64,000 nt of DNA from Yarrowia lipolytica (lineage: Eukaryota; Ascomycota; Dipodascomycetes; Dipodascales). The notes under the pieces were generated by a model, which searched no databases, was not told the origin of the DNA, and saw only the letters and a program-made list of their open reading frames with translations. The translations under genes and the position numbers were made by a program. The DNA lies in assembly GCF_001761485.1 (NCBI RefSeq), contig NC_090774.1, positions 2,046,001 through 2,110,000 of the forward strand, given 5' to 3'. This document shows, piece after piece, positions 38,517 to 50,034 of the stretch. The stretch's first letter is position 1, and every line of letters begins with the position of its first letter.

Positions 38517-40454
38517 ATGAAGCTCTTTCACTCTCTTTCCGCATGCTTGCTTGCCTCAGTAGCGCTGGCCGCTCCTGTGGTGGACCTAGCTTCTCGAGAC
38601 CAGCAGATCATCAACACCTTCCAGGTCACTGGTCCTAACATCCAACTAGAGTCGGTTGACAAAATCCACCTGTGGCAGCACACCTTTGCTAACAGTTATG
38701 GAGCCCCCAAGGTTGCCCAGTACACTCCCCCCAACCAGGACTTTGACCGTGTCCGACTGTCCTACAACTCCTCCGTCACCACCACCCAGTACGACAGACT
38801 CATCCAGGTGTTTGTTGGAGATACCGAGGTGTGGCGTTCTTCCACTGCCGAGCCCGTCGGTTCCCCCCTGGTCCAGTTTGGTTTTGAGAAGGACGTTTCC
38901 GAGTACCTGGCTCTGTTCAAGGAGCCTCAGACCATCACTTTTGTGCTTGGCAACGTGGTTCAAGACGGTCTGCAGGGCCAGTTTGACACCAACTTCTTCA
39001 TTGAGTTCCTCAAGAGCGGAGACGGACCCCACCCAGGTACCCAGATCGGAGGAGCTCTTACTTGGAATTACGGAACCGGAGGCGACTACTTCCGACCTGC
39101 CGACGTGGTCCATGGCCTGTCCAAGGGCAACGGAGACTCGTACTCTTTCCCCGACGATACTGCCAAGACTTCCATCCAGCTGCCTCGAAACACCACTCGA
39201 GCAGTTGTGGAGATCCATGCGTCCGGAAACTCCAACGAAGAGTTCTGGTACACCAACATGTTCAACGAGCTGTCTGGCCAGGATGGAGACGGAAACGGAG
39301 GTCCCAGTCGAATTGTGGAGGTCTGGATCGGAGGGAGACTCGCTGGCGTGGCCTTCCCTTACCCCGTTGTATACACTGGAGGCATCTCGCCTTACTTCTG
39401 GACCCCCATTGTGTCTCCCCAAGCGTTCGACGGCCCCTCCTACCGAGTGGACGTGACGCCCTTCCTGCCCTGGTTGTGGCAGGGAATTGAGATTGAGCTC
39501 AAGCTCACCGCTCAGTACACCGACAAGCCCCAGAACGCGCAACAGAACTGGTTTGTGACCGGCGCTCTGCTGGCCTGGACCGAGTTGGGTCTGCAGGGCT
39601 CCGGCAATGTGTATGTGGCAGATAACACCCCCACCTACACTCCGGCCTGGAACAAGCTGTCCAACTCGGACATGGTGCAGGTGTCGCACGTGAACCGGGT
39701 CGTCAAGGTCATGTCTCAGCTGCAGTTTTCTTCTCCCCGTGGCAACCTCAACGCCCAGGTCACCTGGAACCAGAACGGAATCTCCAGCAACATCCAGTAC
39801 TACACTTCGTCTTCTCAGGCTGTTCTGCAGAGCACCAAGGGTTCGGATTCGCTGGAGGTTGTGCTCAATGGCAACACCCAGACTGTGTGGAACGCCTCGT
39901 ACTTTTACCCCGTTGTCCTCAACACCATTCAGCAGGGTAAGGTGGCCAACTCCGACATTGTCACCGGTTACGACCGAGTCAAGACTGGAGTTGCCTACGA
40001 GCGAACCGTACTCAACGCTACCTCGCAGATGGGTGGCGACTCGTCTTGGGGCACAACCTACCAGTCGTACTGGCGATCTCTAGCTGGAGCCTACGACGTG
40101 CCTTCCAACTACGATGCCACCTACTACTCCGAGGAGGCCCAGGCCGACCACGGCAACCTGCAGTACCGAAACCCCAGTTCGTCGGGATCTGCAACCTCCT
40201 TTAAGGATGGCAGCGTGCTGGACACCATCAATCACTACACGGATCTCGTGTTCGCCAGTGGCAACAACCAGGACCCCTGGGCGTTTGCTACAGCACTGTC
40301 CAACGTGATCAAGGCTCTGGGATACTCTCCCGCCGAGATCCCGTCCTCCTCCAACGACAAGTCGTTTGCCATCCAGTCGGGTGGAGATTCGGACTCCAAC
40401 GCCGGCCCTTACCGAATCGTCTTCTCCGGCGGCAACGGCCTTCATCAGCACTAG
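38517..40454 (+). CDS. Secreted peptide-N-glycosidase A-type protein
   Basis: The 645-aa protein has a signal peptide (MKLFHSLSACLLASVALAA). The body resembles the peptide-N4-(N-acetylglucosaminyl)asparagine amidase A family, with segments FDRVRLSYNSSVTTTQYDRLIQVFVGDTEVWRSSTAEP, TFVLGNVVQDGLQGQFDTNFFIEFLK, WYTNMFNE, and ...GGISPYFWTPIVSPQAFDGPSYRVDVTPFLPWLWQG. Such enzymes release N-glycans from secreted glycopeptides and are known from plants and filamentous fungi; S. cerevisiae lacks this type. Several N-glycosylation sequons occur. There is no membrane anchor, so an extracellular or vacuolar enzyme is inferred. The ATG at 38517 starts the signal peptide and sits about 50 bp from a TATA box. 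Confidence 0.9.
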   Translation: MKLFHSLSACLLASVALAAPVVDLASRDQQIINTFQVTGPNIQLESVDKIHLWQHTFANSYGAPKVAQYTPPNQDFDRVRLSYNSSVTTTQYDRLIQVFVGDTEVWRSSTAEPVGSPLVQFGFEKDVSEYLALFKEPQTITFVLGNVVQDGLQGQFDTNFFIEFLKSGDGPHPGTQIGGALTWNYGTGGDYFRPADVVHGLSKGNGDSYSFPDDTAKTSIQLPRNTTRAVVEIHASGNSNEEFWYTNMFNELSGQDGDGNGGPSRIVEVWIGGRLAGVAFPYPVVYTGGISPYFWTPIVSPQAFDGPSYRVDVTPFLPWLWQGIEIELKLTAQYTDKPQNAQQNWFVTGALLAWTELGLQGSGNVYVADNTPTYTPAWNKLSNSDMVQVSHVNRVVKVMSQLQFSSPRGNLNAQVTWNQNGISSNIQYYTSSSQAVLQSTKGSDSLEVVLNGNTQTVWNASYFYPVVLNTIQQGKVANSDIVTGYDRVKTGVAYERTVLNATSQMGGDSSWGTTYQSYWRSLAGAYDVPSNYDATYYSEEAQADHGNLQYRNPSSSGSATSFKDGSVLDTINHYTDLVFASGNNQDPWAFATALSNVIKALGYSPAEIPSSSNDKSFAIQSGGDSDSNAGPYRIVFSGGNGLHQH

Positions 40455-42519
40455 ACTTCAGCTTCTTAATTTATACCCTACACCGCCACTCACTCAGCCT
40501 AGAGCTCGGACTTTATCTAATGATATCATGACTTTCGTTAACAGGATGGGTAGATGTAGACATGAGTAGTCCAGACACGTCCATGTAATCGTTGTGTACC
40601 ATGCGAAGACAAGACATTAGAGAGATAGACCTTGACTTCTGTTAATAGAGCGATAGACCTCGACTTCTATTAATAGAGCTATAGAACCAGAGTTTTCAAC
40701 TCTTTCTTGTTTGCAAGTATGTACTTGTACCTTAGCAAGAATGTGTTTACACCGACATTGCGATCGAACGCGCCGTTGAGCTACCTCTTGTCTACTTGTA
40801 TTAGCGACAACGATATGAAACTGATATGTTCTCACCTGAAACAAACGGTATTGCTTTTTCCACAACCAGCACAATGGATAGACCTGTGCCTGTAACTTGT
40901 CTTACCGTCGACAGGCATTAGTTATGAGTGTCTTGGTATCAGCGATAGGAGATCAACATCCATATAAATGTATATTCCTGTACGAGTTCCGTATAATACC
41001 AACGAGTACCGTACAATACCAATGCAATTGCCGTGGTACTTTTCGTTCACCTCCCTAGTCGTTCTTTTCGTGAAACTGCCGGTGATTCTCAACCGACAAT
41101 GACGTAATTGCAATATATATCCGCCAACACCAACATGAAATAAACTGACGCGAAAACCCACGGACCAAGCCCTGCAAAAGCTATCTTTATACCTACAAAA
41201 CTGCTACAAACCTGTTCTTGCTCTGGTTTTACTGTAACTAGAGTCAGACAGTTGTACCATCTAACCAGCAGAAACGCCGAGCGGGTACCCATGATAAACC
41301 TCCGACTATCCTAGATATACCACTGACTATCTATGATATACCACCGGCTATGACCCCCCACTGACCCCCACTCGCCATATATACCTCATAACACGCCGGT
41401 ACCTTGTCCACATTCCAACTCTACACGGCCCTCTGCGGAATCCGAGAGTTTGAGGTTCGCTGGTGGAGGAAATAAAAAAGCAAAGCGAGACACAACCCTG
41501 AGACACGCTCCGTGTGTGCAAGCACATGCTGTGGGGTATTGTCGATCGGCGTTGGGTTGGCTTAGCTAAGCCGCCTTGATTATGTAATCGGCAAGAGCGC
41601 CACTGAACATGTTACCACACAGTACACTGTGCAACGTAATTACTTAACCTCCATAACTACCGAAGGTGCGGTACAAGTACCTACTTAATACGTGCGAACC
41701 GGTAATAAAAACCACATTGTATTGCATTGCACTTGCTACTCAGTTGATACTTAACATAGTATTTAATTAAGAGGATAATGAGCGAGATAAATACACTGGT
41801 TTTGTGATTCCGTTTTCATCGGCCGGACCCGGAGATGAAGAATATCCACTCGGTTTTCCTCCATGGTGTCTCCATGTCATTCTAGAGACATCTCCGCCTT
41901 CCATCTCCCCATGGGATGGACTATTCGGCCCATCGGAACAAGGTTGCATGGTGAGACATGGAACGATATGAACGTGAAGTCCTCAAGTGTCCTACTAAGA
42001 GGGTAGTTACAGAGCTACTTGAGACGTTTTAATGGAGACAATCAATTGTTGACCCTGTACTGCGCACGTGACCGGGCGCGCTCCCGCGTAATCTCGGTTA
42101 TCGCACTTACCCTACAGTCCCCTTTAGGCAACCGTTCCTCTCCCGTATCGCCGTCTGCTGTACAGTAGCTGTGCACTGCGCTTTTGTTGGACCCAGTGGT
42201 GTGACTAGTGATAGGCGTCTGGCGTGAGTTTCAACTGTGGAGTAGCAAGTCGTGTGAACACAAACACAAAACGAACCGAGGCTTATATATATGCTGCGTT
42301 GGATCCTGTCCCCGCTCTCTCTCTCTCTTCTCTTCTTTTCTTTTCTTTTCTTCCATAACACTACACCGTACAACGTAGTCTAGCTACTTTACTTATTACA
42401 CACAAGAGCCTGCACCCACACACACCATCCACTTATCAAACTCAAACCTATATCTTGACTCTATCAGCTCCACACACACGACACACGACCCCCTCCCGCA
42501 ACAAGAATACTACTACACC
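40455..42519. other. 2.1 kb spacer ahead of FBP26
   Basis: It holds a 28-bp tandem repeat (40624-40686), a 21-bp spaced direct repeat of GATATACCAC (41314-41353), TACAAGTAC at 41672-41680, CACGTG at 42065-42070, a TATA box TATATATA at 42284-42291 and a C/T tract at 42315-42353 in the likely 5' leader of FBP26. No gene is supported. Confidence 0.55.
40624..40686. repeat. 28-bp tandem repeat, 2.2 copies
   Basis: Two units beginning GATAGACC are identical at 26 of 28 positions; a third breaks off after a few bases. It lies just past the PNGase A-type gene. Confidence 0.85.
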
Positions 42520-43830
42520 ATGCCAGTCTACGGAGCTCGAAACGTGGACAATGTGCGGATCGGCGTGATCATGGTCGGTCTGCCGGCCCGAGGCAAATCG
42601 CTGATTGCCCAAAAGATTGTCCGGTACCTGTCGTGGCTGTCCGTGCCCACCCGCTGTTTCAATGTCGGCAACTACAGACGCAAAGAAACGGCCCATCCGA
42701 CGGCCGAGTTCTTCGACAACGCCAACGCCGTGGGCGAACGGTTGCGACGCAACGCCGCCGAGGCTGCGCTCGAAGATATGATCCGGTGGTTCGAAGAGGA
42801 CGGCGGAGTGGTGGGAGTGTTTGACGCCACCAACTCGACGGTGGAGCGTCGCAAATGGATCGCAGACACCCTGCTGGACGCCGGAGTCGAGCCCATGTTT
42901 GTCGAGTCGTGGTGCGACGACCCGTCGATTGTGATGCATAACATCATCGACGTCAAAACCACATCCCCAGACTACGTGGGCACCGACCCGGAAAAAGCCA
43001 TCACCGACTTCCAGAACCGAATCAAAAAGTACGAGGCAGTCTACGAGACGCTGGGCGAAAACGAAACCGATCTCACCTACGTCAAGCTCATGAACGTGGG
43101 CGCCCAGGTGGTCATCAACCGTATCCAGTCCTATCTCGAATCGCGTGTGGTCTACTACATTATGAATCTGCACATTAAGCCACGGTACATCTGGTTGTCT
43201 CGACACGGAGAATCAGAATACAATTTAGGAGGACAGCTTGGTGGCGACTCCAATCTCTCCGAACGGGGACAGATGTACGCCAAGAAGCTGCCCTCGCTGT
43301 TACAAGGCGCACTGGAACAATCTGTGTTCCCCGACGGCAAGGTTCCCGAGCTCACAGTCTGGACCTCGACCCTCAAACGAACCAACCAGACAGCGCGGTT
43401 CCTGGACTACCCCAAACGGTCGTGGAAAGCCCTGGATGAGTTGGACGCCGGAGTCTGCGACGGAATGACGTACGAGGAAATCGAACAGCAGTACCCCGAG
43501 GACTTCAAGGCACGTGATGACAACAAGTACGAATACCGATACCGAGGAGGCGAGAGCTACAGAGACATTGTGATCCGTCTGGAGCCGATCATCATGGAGT
43601 TGGAGCGCCAGGAAAACATTATGATTGTGACCCACCAGGCCGTGCTTCGGTGTCTGTACGCCTACTTTATGAATGTGCCTCAAGACCAGTCGCCCTGGAT
43701 GCAGGTGCCTCTGCATTCATTGATTCGATTGGAGCTGAGAGCGTTTGACACGATTGAGACGAGAATCAGCGCCGATATTCCTGCCGTTTCAACTCATCGA
43801 GAGAAGGGTAGTAGTGCCAAGCATGCGTAA
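42520..43830 (+). CDS. FBP26: FBP26, fructose-2,6-bisphosphatase (bifunctional PFK-2/FBPase-2 family)
   Basis: The 436-aa cytosolic enzyme controls fructose-2,6-bisphosphate, the signal that balances glycolysis and gluconeogenesis. The N-terminal kinase half keeps a Walker A (GLPARGKS, residues 20-27). The phosphatase half has SRHGESEYN (catalytic His about 229), SNLSERGQMYAKKL, WTSTLKRTNQTA, LDELDAGVCDGMTYEE and THQAVLRC. Length and architecture match yeast Fbp26 (452 aa) rather than the longer Pfk26/27. The first half being intact leaves some kinase activity possible. The ATG at 42520 follows a long leader with a C/T tract. Confidence 0.93.
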   Translation: MPVYGARNVDNVRIGVIMVGLPARGKSLIAQKIVRYLSWLSVPTRCFNVGNYRRKETAHPTAEFFDNANAVGERLRRNAAEAALEDMIRWFEEDGGVVGVFDATNSTVERRKWIADTLLDAGVEPMFVESWCDDPSIVMHNIIDVKTTSPDYVGTDPEKAITDFQNRIKKYEAVYETLGENETDLTYVKLMNVGAQVVINRIQSYLESRVVYYIMNLHIKPRYIWLSRHGESEYNLGGQLGGDSNLSERGQMYAKKLPSLLQGALEQSVFPDGKVPELTVWTSTLKRTNQTARFLDYPKRSWKALDELDAGVCDGMTYEEIEQQYPEDFKARDDNKYEYRYRGGESYRDIVIRLEPIIMELERQENIMIVTHQAVLRCLYAYFMNVPQDQSPWMQVPLHSLIRLELRAFDTIETRISADIPAVSTHREKGSSAKHA

Positions 43831-44478
43831 TATCGCGCGCGACCTCGCACGCAGCCTTGTGTGCATGGATGGCTGATATGTTTGTGCACATATACTGTGA
43901 TGACACGAGTGGATGATCGCCGGCCACTCATTTTACGAGATGCAACTAGGGAGCCAGGTAGCCAGTGTATTGGACTTGGAATCTTGGATAATAATAGATA
44001 TTTAACGATGCAAGTGTAGAGCGAAGCTGCGAGCGCTGCTGAAACCACTGTATATATCAGCGAGTAGAGGCATGTCTTGTAACAGAGTATCGACGCCCAT
44101 TCTCCAAGTCGCTATGTCCGCCGTGAAAGTCTAGGTGCCAGTGTATAGTCTCACTACAATTGGTTCCTGCGTGCTCATAAAGTGCTTCTTGCTTCATATA
44201 CTAGTCGCGCCACCAGACAAACCATACCATATGATACTTCGCCTTGAATTACTACATTGCAAGTCTCGTCCTTTTAGTCGTCTTATATCTCCTCGGGTGC
44301 CTGAGATGGTGAAGGGACAGTTTGTTGCTCCATATTCTGAAACATTCATCCGCATGTCTCAAAAGACTGGGTACGAGTTGCACTTTCCATAATAATGCTT
44401 GCTATTACTACCCATTTAACACTCGTTGATCAGTCTTGCAACTCCACTCAACTGACTCGTTCGCATAAAATCGTTTTC
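43831..44478. other. Spacer between convergent FBP26 and the lipase-like gene
   Basis: No recognisable element was found beyond ordinary AT-rich 3' flank sequence. Confidence 0.6.
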
Positions 44479-46353
44479 TTACAACTTCTCCACGACCGCA
44501 TTCTTAATCTCTCCAATGACCGAATTCTTGGTCTTGTCCTGCCGGCCCTCGACTAGTCCTCCAGGATGGACAATGTTGGTCTTATCCCAGGCCTTCTGGG
44601 CGCTGGTCTTCTTCTTTCTAGGGGCCTTGACATCTCCTCCCTCTTCGTCAATGTTGGCGTACGACTCGCCCACCAGCTCCTCGTCAGTGCTGTAGTCGTC
44701 CTCGTTGAGGTCGATGTTTCGTTCCTCGGGCAGCACATTGTCGAAAATCTCCTCCATCCAGAATCCCAGCTTGTGGATGGGAGCCTTGGCTTCGGGGAAG
44801 AAGGGCACCATGTTGAGGAAGCCATGGGAGTAGCCCTTGATGATGGATACCTCGACTAGGTCCTCGGGGTTCTTTCTACCGGAGTCCCTGAAGGCTTGTC
44901 GCAGCTTGGCTCCAAACAGAACAGTGTCATCCACCAGAGGATCCACCTCACCACAGATGATGTACGTCTTGGGGAACTGTGCAAGCTTCTCTTCGGGTGC
45001 GAGAAGGGGGGACATTAAATAGTCCTTGGACAGATCACACTCGGTGTCTCCAGCGTACAGCATCAGAGCAGTGTACAAAACCTCGGCTGGGAGAACTCGA
45101 TCTCCGGAGTAAAGCACCTTGGAAGTAAGAGACAGTTTGTTTCCAGGACCCTGTTCGGAAGGAGAACCAGGCTGCTGCGACTGGACCTTTTGCTGCTGAG
45201 CCAGGTTAACAAACGACTTGTTGGCTCGAACAGACTTGTGTGCATCTCCAGCGTATGACTGGTACACGTCCTTCTTATTCTTGTAGAGGAACGGGGTGGC
45301 AGTTTCCTTGGTCACCTGTCGAATGAGCTTCATCTGGTCCTCGGACAGAGCAGAGGCAAAGTTCATATCAAGAGCAGGGTAGGTGAGCACCAGACCAGCG
45401 GGTCGCTTGATCTTCTTGGGGTAATCAATGAGCTTGAGCTCCAGAGCAGCGGCGAGATTTCCTCCGGCAGAGTCTCCGGTAACAACAACCTCAGGCACGA
45501 CATCGCCACTGAGACCGATGATGGTGCCCTTGGACTTCATGAGCGCGTAGTAGGTGTCAAAGACCTCGTCCAGAGCGTAAGGGTAGGGAAACTCGGGGGC
45601 CTTTCTGTAGTTGACCGAGAGGATGGGCACCTTGAGCTGGGTTGCCCAGGCAAGCAGATAGTCCTCGTGCAGCTTGGGCTCCATGGTGGTGAATCCTCCT
45701 CCGTGCAGATGGTAGATGACCTTCTTCTGGTTCTTGAGCTGCTCGGCAGTTCCGTCAAACAGAAGCAGACACTCCACGGGCTCCTCATACTCGGAATGGG
45801 CAGGTCGCTTGACAAACACGTCCTTGTAGATGTTGATTTTGGGCAACAGCAGCTTGGCAATGGCGCCGGCGTACGGGTTTCGGCCCTTTTCCCATGACAC
45901 CCGGCACGATTCCACGGTGGTCTTGAGTCTGTATCGTCGGACCTTCTCGTTGGCAGCGTCCGAGAAGATGAGGTAGTAGACGGTGAGTACGATGGACAGC
46001 AGGTCTCGGGCGTACTTGTTCTTGATGGGGTAGGCGGTCCAGAAGCCCGCGTCCAGCGCTTGCATCACCCATGTGGCCCGGTAGAAGCCGGGGGTGTAGT
46101 GGTTCTCGAATGGGATGGGGGGCGTGAGGCCAATGAGCTTGTCAAAGTTCTTGAGCAGGTAGTAGCCCGTGAGCGTGAGCACGTAGATTTGCCACGCGGT
46201 GATTTTGGCGGTGAGCGCTCGACTCAGAGATCGGATTCCGGGAGGGCCATGTTTGTTTCCTCGGGTGATGATGAGCCACCAGGCCAGCGCCACGGCAAAG
46301 CACTGGACCCGCTTGAATTTCGCACTGGGGCGTCCAAAGATTTCGTCAATCAT
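44479..46353 (-). CDS. Hormone-sensitive-lipase-type lipase/esterase
   Basis: The 624-aa alpha/beta-hydrolase belongs to the HSL group. Hydrophobic N-terminal segments (QCFAVALAWWLII; WQIYVLTLTGYYLL) could anchor it in ER or lipid-droplet membrane. The oxyanion HGGGF is near 219-223, the nucleophile elbow GDSAGG near 293-298, the acidic residue in CGEVDPLVDD near 468, and the His in GYSHGF near 507. The tail (560-624) is charged and disordered with a Lys-rich patch (PRKKKTSAQKA). Substrate (neutral lipid, steryl ester or xenobiotic ester) is not set by sequence. The ATG at 46353 is the first in frame. It is convergent with FBP26. Confidence 0.9.
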   Translation of the reverse strand: MIDEIFGRPSAKFKRVQCFAVALAWWLIITRGNKHGPPGIRSLSRALTAKITAWQIYVLTLTGYYLLKNFDKLIGLTPPIPFENHYTPGFYRATWVMQALDAGFWTAYPIKNKYARDLLSIVLTVYYLIFSDAANEKVRRYRLKTTVESCRVSWEKGRNPYAGAIAKLLLPKINIYKDVFVKRPAHSEYEEPVECLLLFDGTAEQLKNQKKVIYHLHGGGFTTMEPKLHEDYLLAWATQLKVPILSVNYRKAPEFPYPYALDEVFDTYYALMKSKGTIIGLSGDVVPEVVVTGDSAGGNLAAALELKLIDYPKKIKRPAGLVLTYPALDMNFASALSEDQMKLIRQVTKETATPFLYKNKKDVYQSYAGDAHKSVRANKSFVNLAQQQKVQSQQPGSPSEQGPGNKLSLTSKVLYSGDRVLPAEVLYTALMLYAGDTECDLSKDYLMSPLLAPEEKLAQFPKTYIICGEVDPLVDDTVLFGAKLRQAFRDSGRKNPEDLVEVSIIKGYSHGFLNMVPFFPEAKAPIHKLGFWMEEIFDNVLPEERNIDLNEDDYSTDEELVGESYANIDEEGGDVKAPRKKKTSAQKAWDKTNIVHPGGLVEGRQDKTKNSVIGEIKNAVVEKL

Positions 46354-46620
46354 GTTTGTGGCGATGAAAGACTGGGTTTTTGTGAAGAAAAGGTGCTTTT
46401 AGAGCCAACCGCCGGGGTTATCGCCTTTAGCTATCGTGTTCAAAAAACCGCAGCTAGAGCGCATGCAGAGTCAATTGGCGTGCTTAGAGTTTACTTGACA
46501 AGGCGAACGTGAAAGACGTGTTAGCGGGGTAGTTGGAGGAGACGGTGGGACAGTACCAGCACCAATGTGCGACACGAGATGGAATGGGTCCGGTTCACGT
46601 GCGCCCTGGTATATTATGAG

Positions 46621-46635
46621 CCCCCCCCCCCCCCC
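46621..46635. repeat. 15-C homopolymer
   Basis: An uninterrupted run of 15 C precedes six A. Runs of C or G this long are unusual beside the many A/T runs in this window. Confidence 0.9.
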
Positions 46636-47504
46636 AAAAAACTCCCTGGCTCTACATATATCTCCATCCTTTCTCCACACCCAACTCAAACTGGCTGTCT
46701 AACCGTTCATAAATGTATGCCTGTAGTCAGTTGTACTTGGCTCAGTCGTAATTAACCCTTTTTACGGCGTTATGTATATATTCCCGTTATCCTCTATTGT
46801 GGGGTAACTTAGTGGCGGTAGGGTAAATGTGCCGAGAGGAGAAGGAGGAGAGCGAGTAATGGCGGCTATGTTAGGAGATAGGCACGTGACTGCGGGTGTA
46901 TGGATAAAGCATTAAAAGGTCGTGTTACTAACTGTGGTATTTTCATTTCTCATATTCCCCCAGTTTGTGTCTCTTTCGGTCTCTGCCAATAATGTACAGA
47001 TGGCGGTATGAGAACATACCATGACCCTAATACTGTATACGGGACAGTTCAGACTCGCACTACACAAGAAACCCCGGCCTCGGCTGAAATTAATTTATCA
47101 GTAATCGAAGACGGGTTTCAAATTAATCATCGTCAGAAAGCAGCCATCCCGGCTTTTCTCCACATTAAATGACCGCAATACACCCCCTGCATCCGCAATC
47201 TCAGAGCTACGGTACCAACTTGTACAGCAATCTGAGTGCATTCCTTTCATAGCTCCGTCAAGTGAGCGTAGGGAAGCTGAAGTATGTGGGTTTGGACTGG
47301 TATGATATGGGATCAAACTAATGCTCATACTCGTACTGTATCGCGAGCATCGTACCGGGTGGAAGGGACCTTTTGCCACTGGTCTGGATCTTTGCTGAAG
47401 GTACAATTCAATGAGTGGTCTTTGATACATAATATTGTATGTACTGTATGTATGTATTGTACGTATGTGCTGTTCTTGTAGCTGTGAGCATTTCCTAGAA
47501 TATA

Positions 47505-47586
47505 AAAAATAGAATCAAAATAGAATCAAAATAGAACAAAAAATAGAACAAAAAATAGAACAAAAAATAGAAGAAAAAAAAAAAAA
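47505..47586. repeat. Tandem AAAATAGAAC-type repeat
   Basis: Units of 10-12 bp (AAAATAGAATC, then AAAAAATAGAAC) repeat six times with growing A runs, ending in a poly-A. Confidence 0.85.
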
Positions 47587-49992
47587 CAACCATATTGGCA
47601 AAAAACCCAATGCAATCTAAGGAGTGCTCTGAGTGATATTCTTCGACATAATGTGCAAGTACTCGTAGCGTACTTGTATTTTCCAAGTTTCGGGAATGAC
47701 CCGTGAATCTGACTCCGCTGAATCTGACCCGGCTGATATGTGGACTGTTAGATGCTTCAATACACTCTTTTCCAACGCTCTGGAAAGACCCTACAGGGAG
47801 AACTTCTGATCCTGAAAGCCGTTTGAAGACTCTCCATTCTTATTAATAGTCTTATTCAAGAGTTGGACAGTCCATACCTTCATCCCTTTGGGCGTTCATA
47901 TCTCCACACATCTAGTCTTATCTCTATCTCCTGAATCAAACAGTGGTGTTCGCTCCTCTACTGGTACTTGTCGCACACCATTGTACCAGTTGTGGCTTGT
48001 ACAGCCACGGTGTAACGCAACTCTGGTCCATGTTGAGCATACTATCCATCTCCGCTCAAACGTATCCTGACATGTACCTTTAGGAGTACCTCTCGACACG
48101 GTAGAGCCCCTGCGCTCAAGTCCACCTGTCTCATGTCCAGCCGCCAAGAAGACCCGCTCCGCTGCCAAATGCGAGTGCTCCGGAATAATTCCATTAGTGT
48201 CACTGTTGCAGAGATAAGGCACGCGGAACACGATTGGGTTCGTCGCAGAGGGTGGAGTGATGGACATTGATAGACAATGGTGGACCAAGGGGGACAATGA
48301 TGGACGAGTGTGGAGAGTCGCTTGGTGCAAGTGTGTACAATTCGGCGTAATTTTCGGTACGAGCATTACAAGATGCTACACTCTTGGAGCCCACCGTGGG
48401 TAGAACATATACCGACCTGCATACAGCACTCCTGCCGGCATGTATCACCCCATCGTATTCGCTTCACCTGTCGACCCGTCATATCCGAAGTATCCGTTTA
48501 TCCGTCTGTGGGGGTATGGTGGTGAAGTGAGGAATGAAACGAGGAAACAAAGTCAGCGTGAGTCTTCCAATCGTGACCGCGAGAGTACCAGGAGGCGTTT
48601 CGTGTCATGTGACAAGTAGACACCATAGCTCGACTGAATACTTGTATTGTGGTCGTACGACTCGCGAACACCTCAATACATCCGTCTCCACGGACCGGCT
48701 GCAACTACTCGATCATCCACAAATTAACGCAGCGGTGGACAGGTAAACTCATACCCTTCTCTGAAAGAGGCTCTGAAGCCAGTCCTAGACACGAGAAAGG
48801 GGACAAGGGTAGCCCGGCGGAACGCACCTAAGCTTTGCGGGTGCGTGGGGCGATTAAGTGTGCGAGAGGAGTTTTCTGGAACATTACAAGGGCGTTCGAC
48901 ATACTCGTACTTGTACTCATACCTGTGTCTCCGTGGCATCCATTACGGTTGCTTCATGCGATTAGGAATTTCCCTCACACACACAGCGTCTGCAGCTGCA
49001 AACAACCATATATCGCACTCTAATGGGCCGTCTAAACACGAAGAGATCAGACCGGGGCTGTGCTGAGCTTACTGCGTGGGTTTAGCTGCCGGCCGCGTGG
49101 TTCCGGGGCGATATTCCGTCAAAAACCTGCGTTACGAGCGATACGAGAGCGTCATGCAGGAGTGACTCGCTTTTCTATTCTTCCAGGGTGCATTTTGTTG
49201 GGGAGCGAGGTTGAGTCTGGTGATGAAGTTTGGAGCATGTCTGGGTCGACCGCGAGAAGGGGCCCAGGGTGTAGAGTTACCGAGACCGAGGTGATGTTGA
49301 TATGCATCCGAGACATTGGTTTTTGGAGTTGGGCTTTGGAGCATGGGATCTAGAGGGCAAGGACTGGTATCAGGATCAGTATAGCATACGAAGGATATAC
49401 TCGCTTGCACATCTGCTGGTTCCTAGAAGACGGTATAAAAGACGACATGATGGAACATGTGTGGTCACGTCGCTCTGGCGGTGCCATTCCCTGCTATTTC
49501 CACATTTGTCTCGCTAAAATCACCTAAAATACCCATTATATGTCTCACTTGCAACCCCCACAAACTCTCCTTCGTTTTCTTATCGGAAACAGATGCATGG
49601 TAATCTGATAAAAGAGCGGGTACCAACGCCATTTGGAGGGATAGAAGATGGTGCGCAACAGTGCGAGTACTGCTATCGTCATCTATGACAGGTTCGCAGT
49701 CGGCCGGAGGCACGCAAGGCCCTCTCCTTTTGTTCCTCTGTAGAACCCTCGTCTCGCTAACTTTGCTTCCTTAGTGCCCCAACACAACAACTGGAGACTA
49801 CCGTAGCCCTCTGGCTATAGACACAAGCATTTGCAACGTGGGGCGCTGGTGTCTGTGTGTGGGGCCCTGTTTGGGTAGGAGGAAGAGAAAGAAAAACCCA
49901 CCTTGCAAAAAAACAACAAAAAAAAAAAAAAAAAAAAAGACAACAATGCCGGTTTTTCGTCGCCCCTCCAAAGTTCACCCGGTTGTTGAGAT

Positions 49993-50034
49993 GCACATGA
50001 TAATGAGAGGCGCATGATAATGAGAGGCGCATGG
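49993..50034. repeat. 17-bp tandem repeat, 2.5 copies
   Basis: The unit GCGCATGATAATGAGAG is preceded by a copy with one change (GCACATG...) and followed by a partial copy. Confidence 0.85.

Noticed and set aside
47896-48366. 156-codon minus-strand open frame in the 4 kb spacer
   Set aside because: Composition is not gene-like and there is no promoter context or family match.
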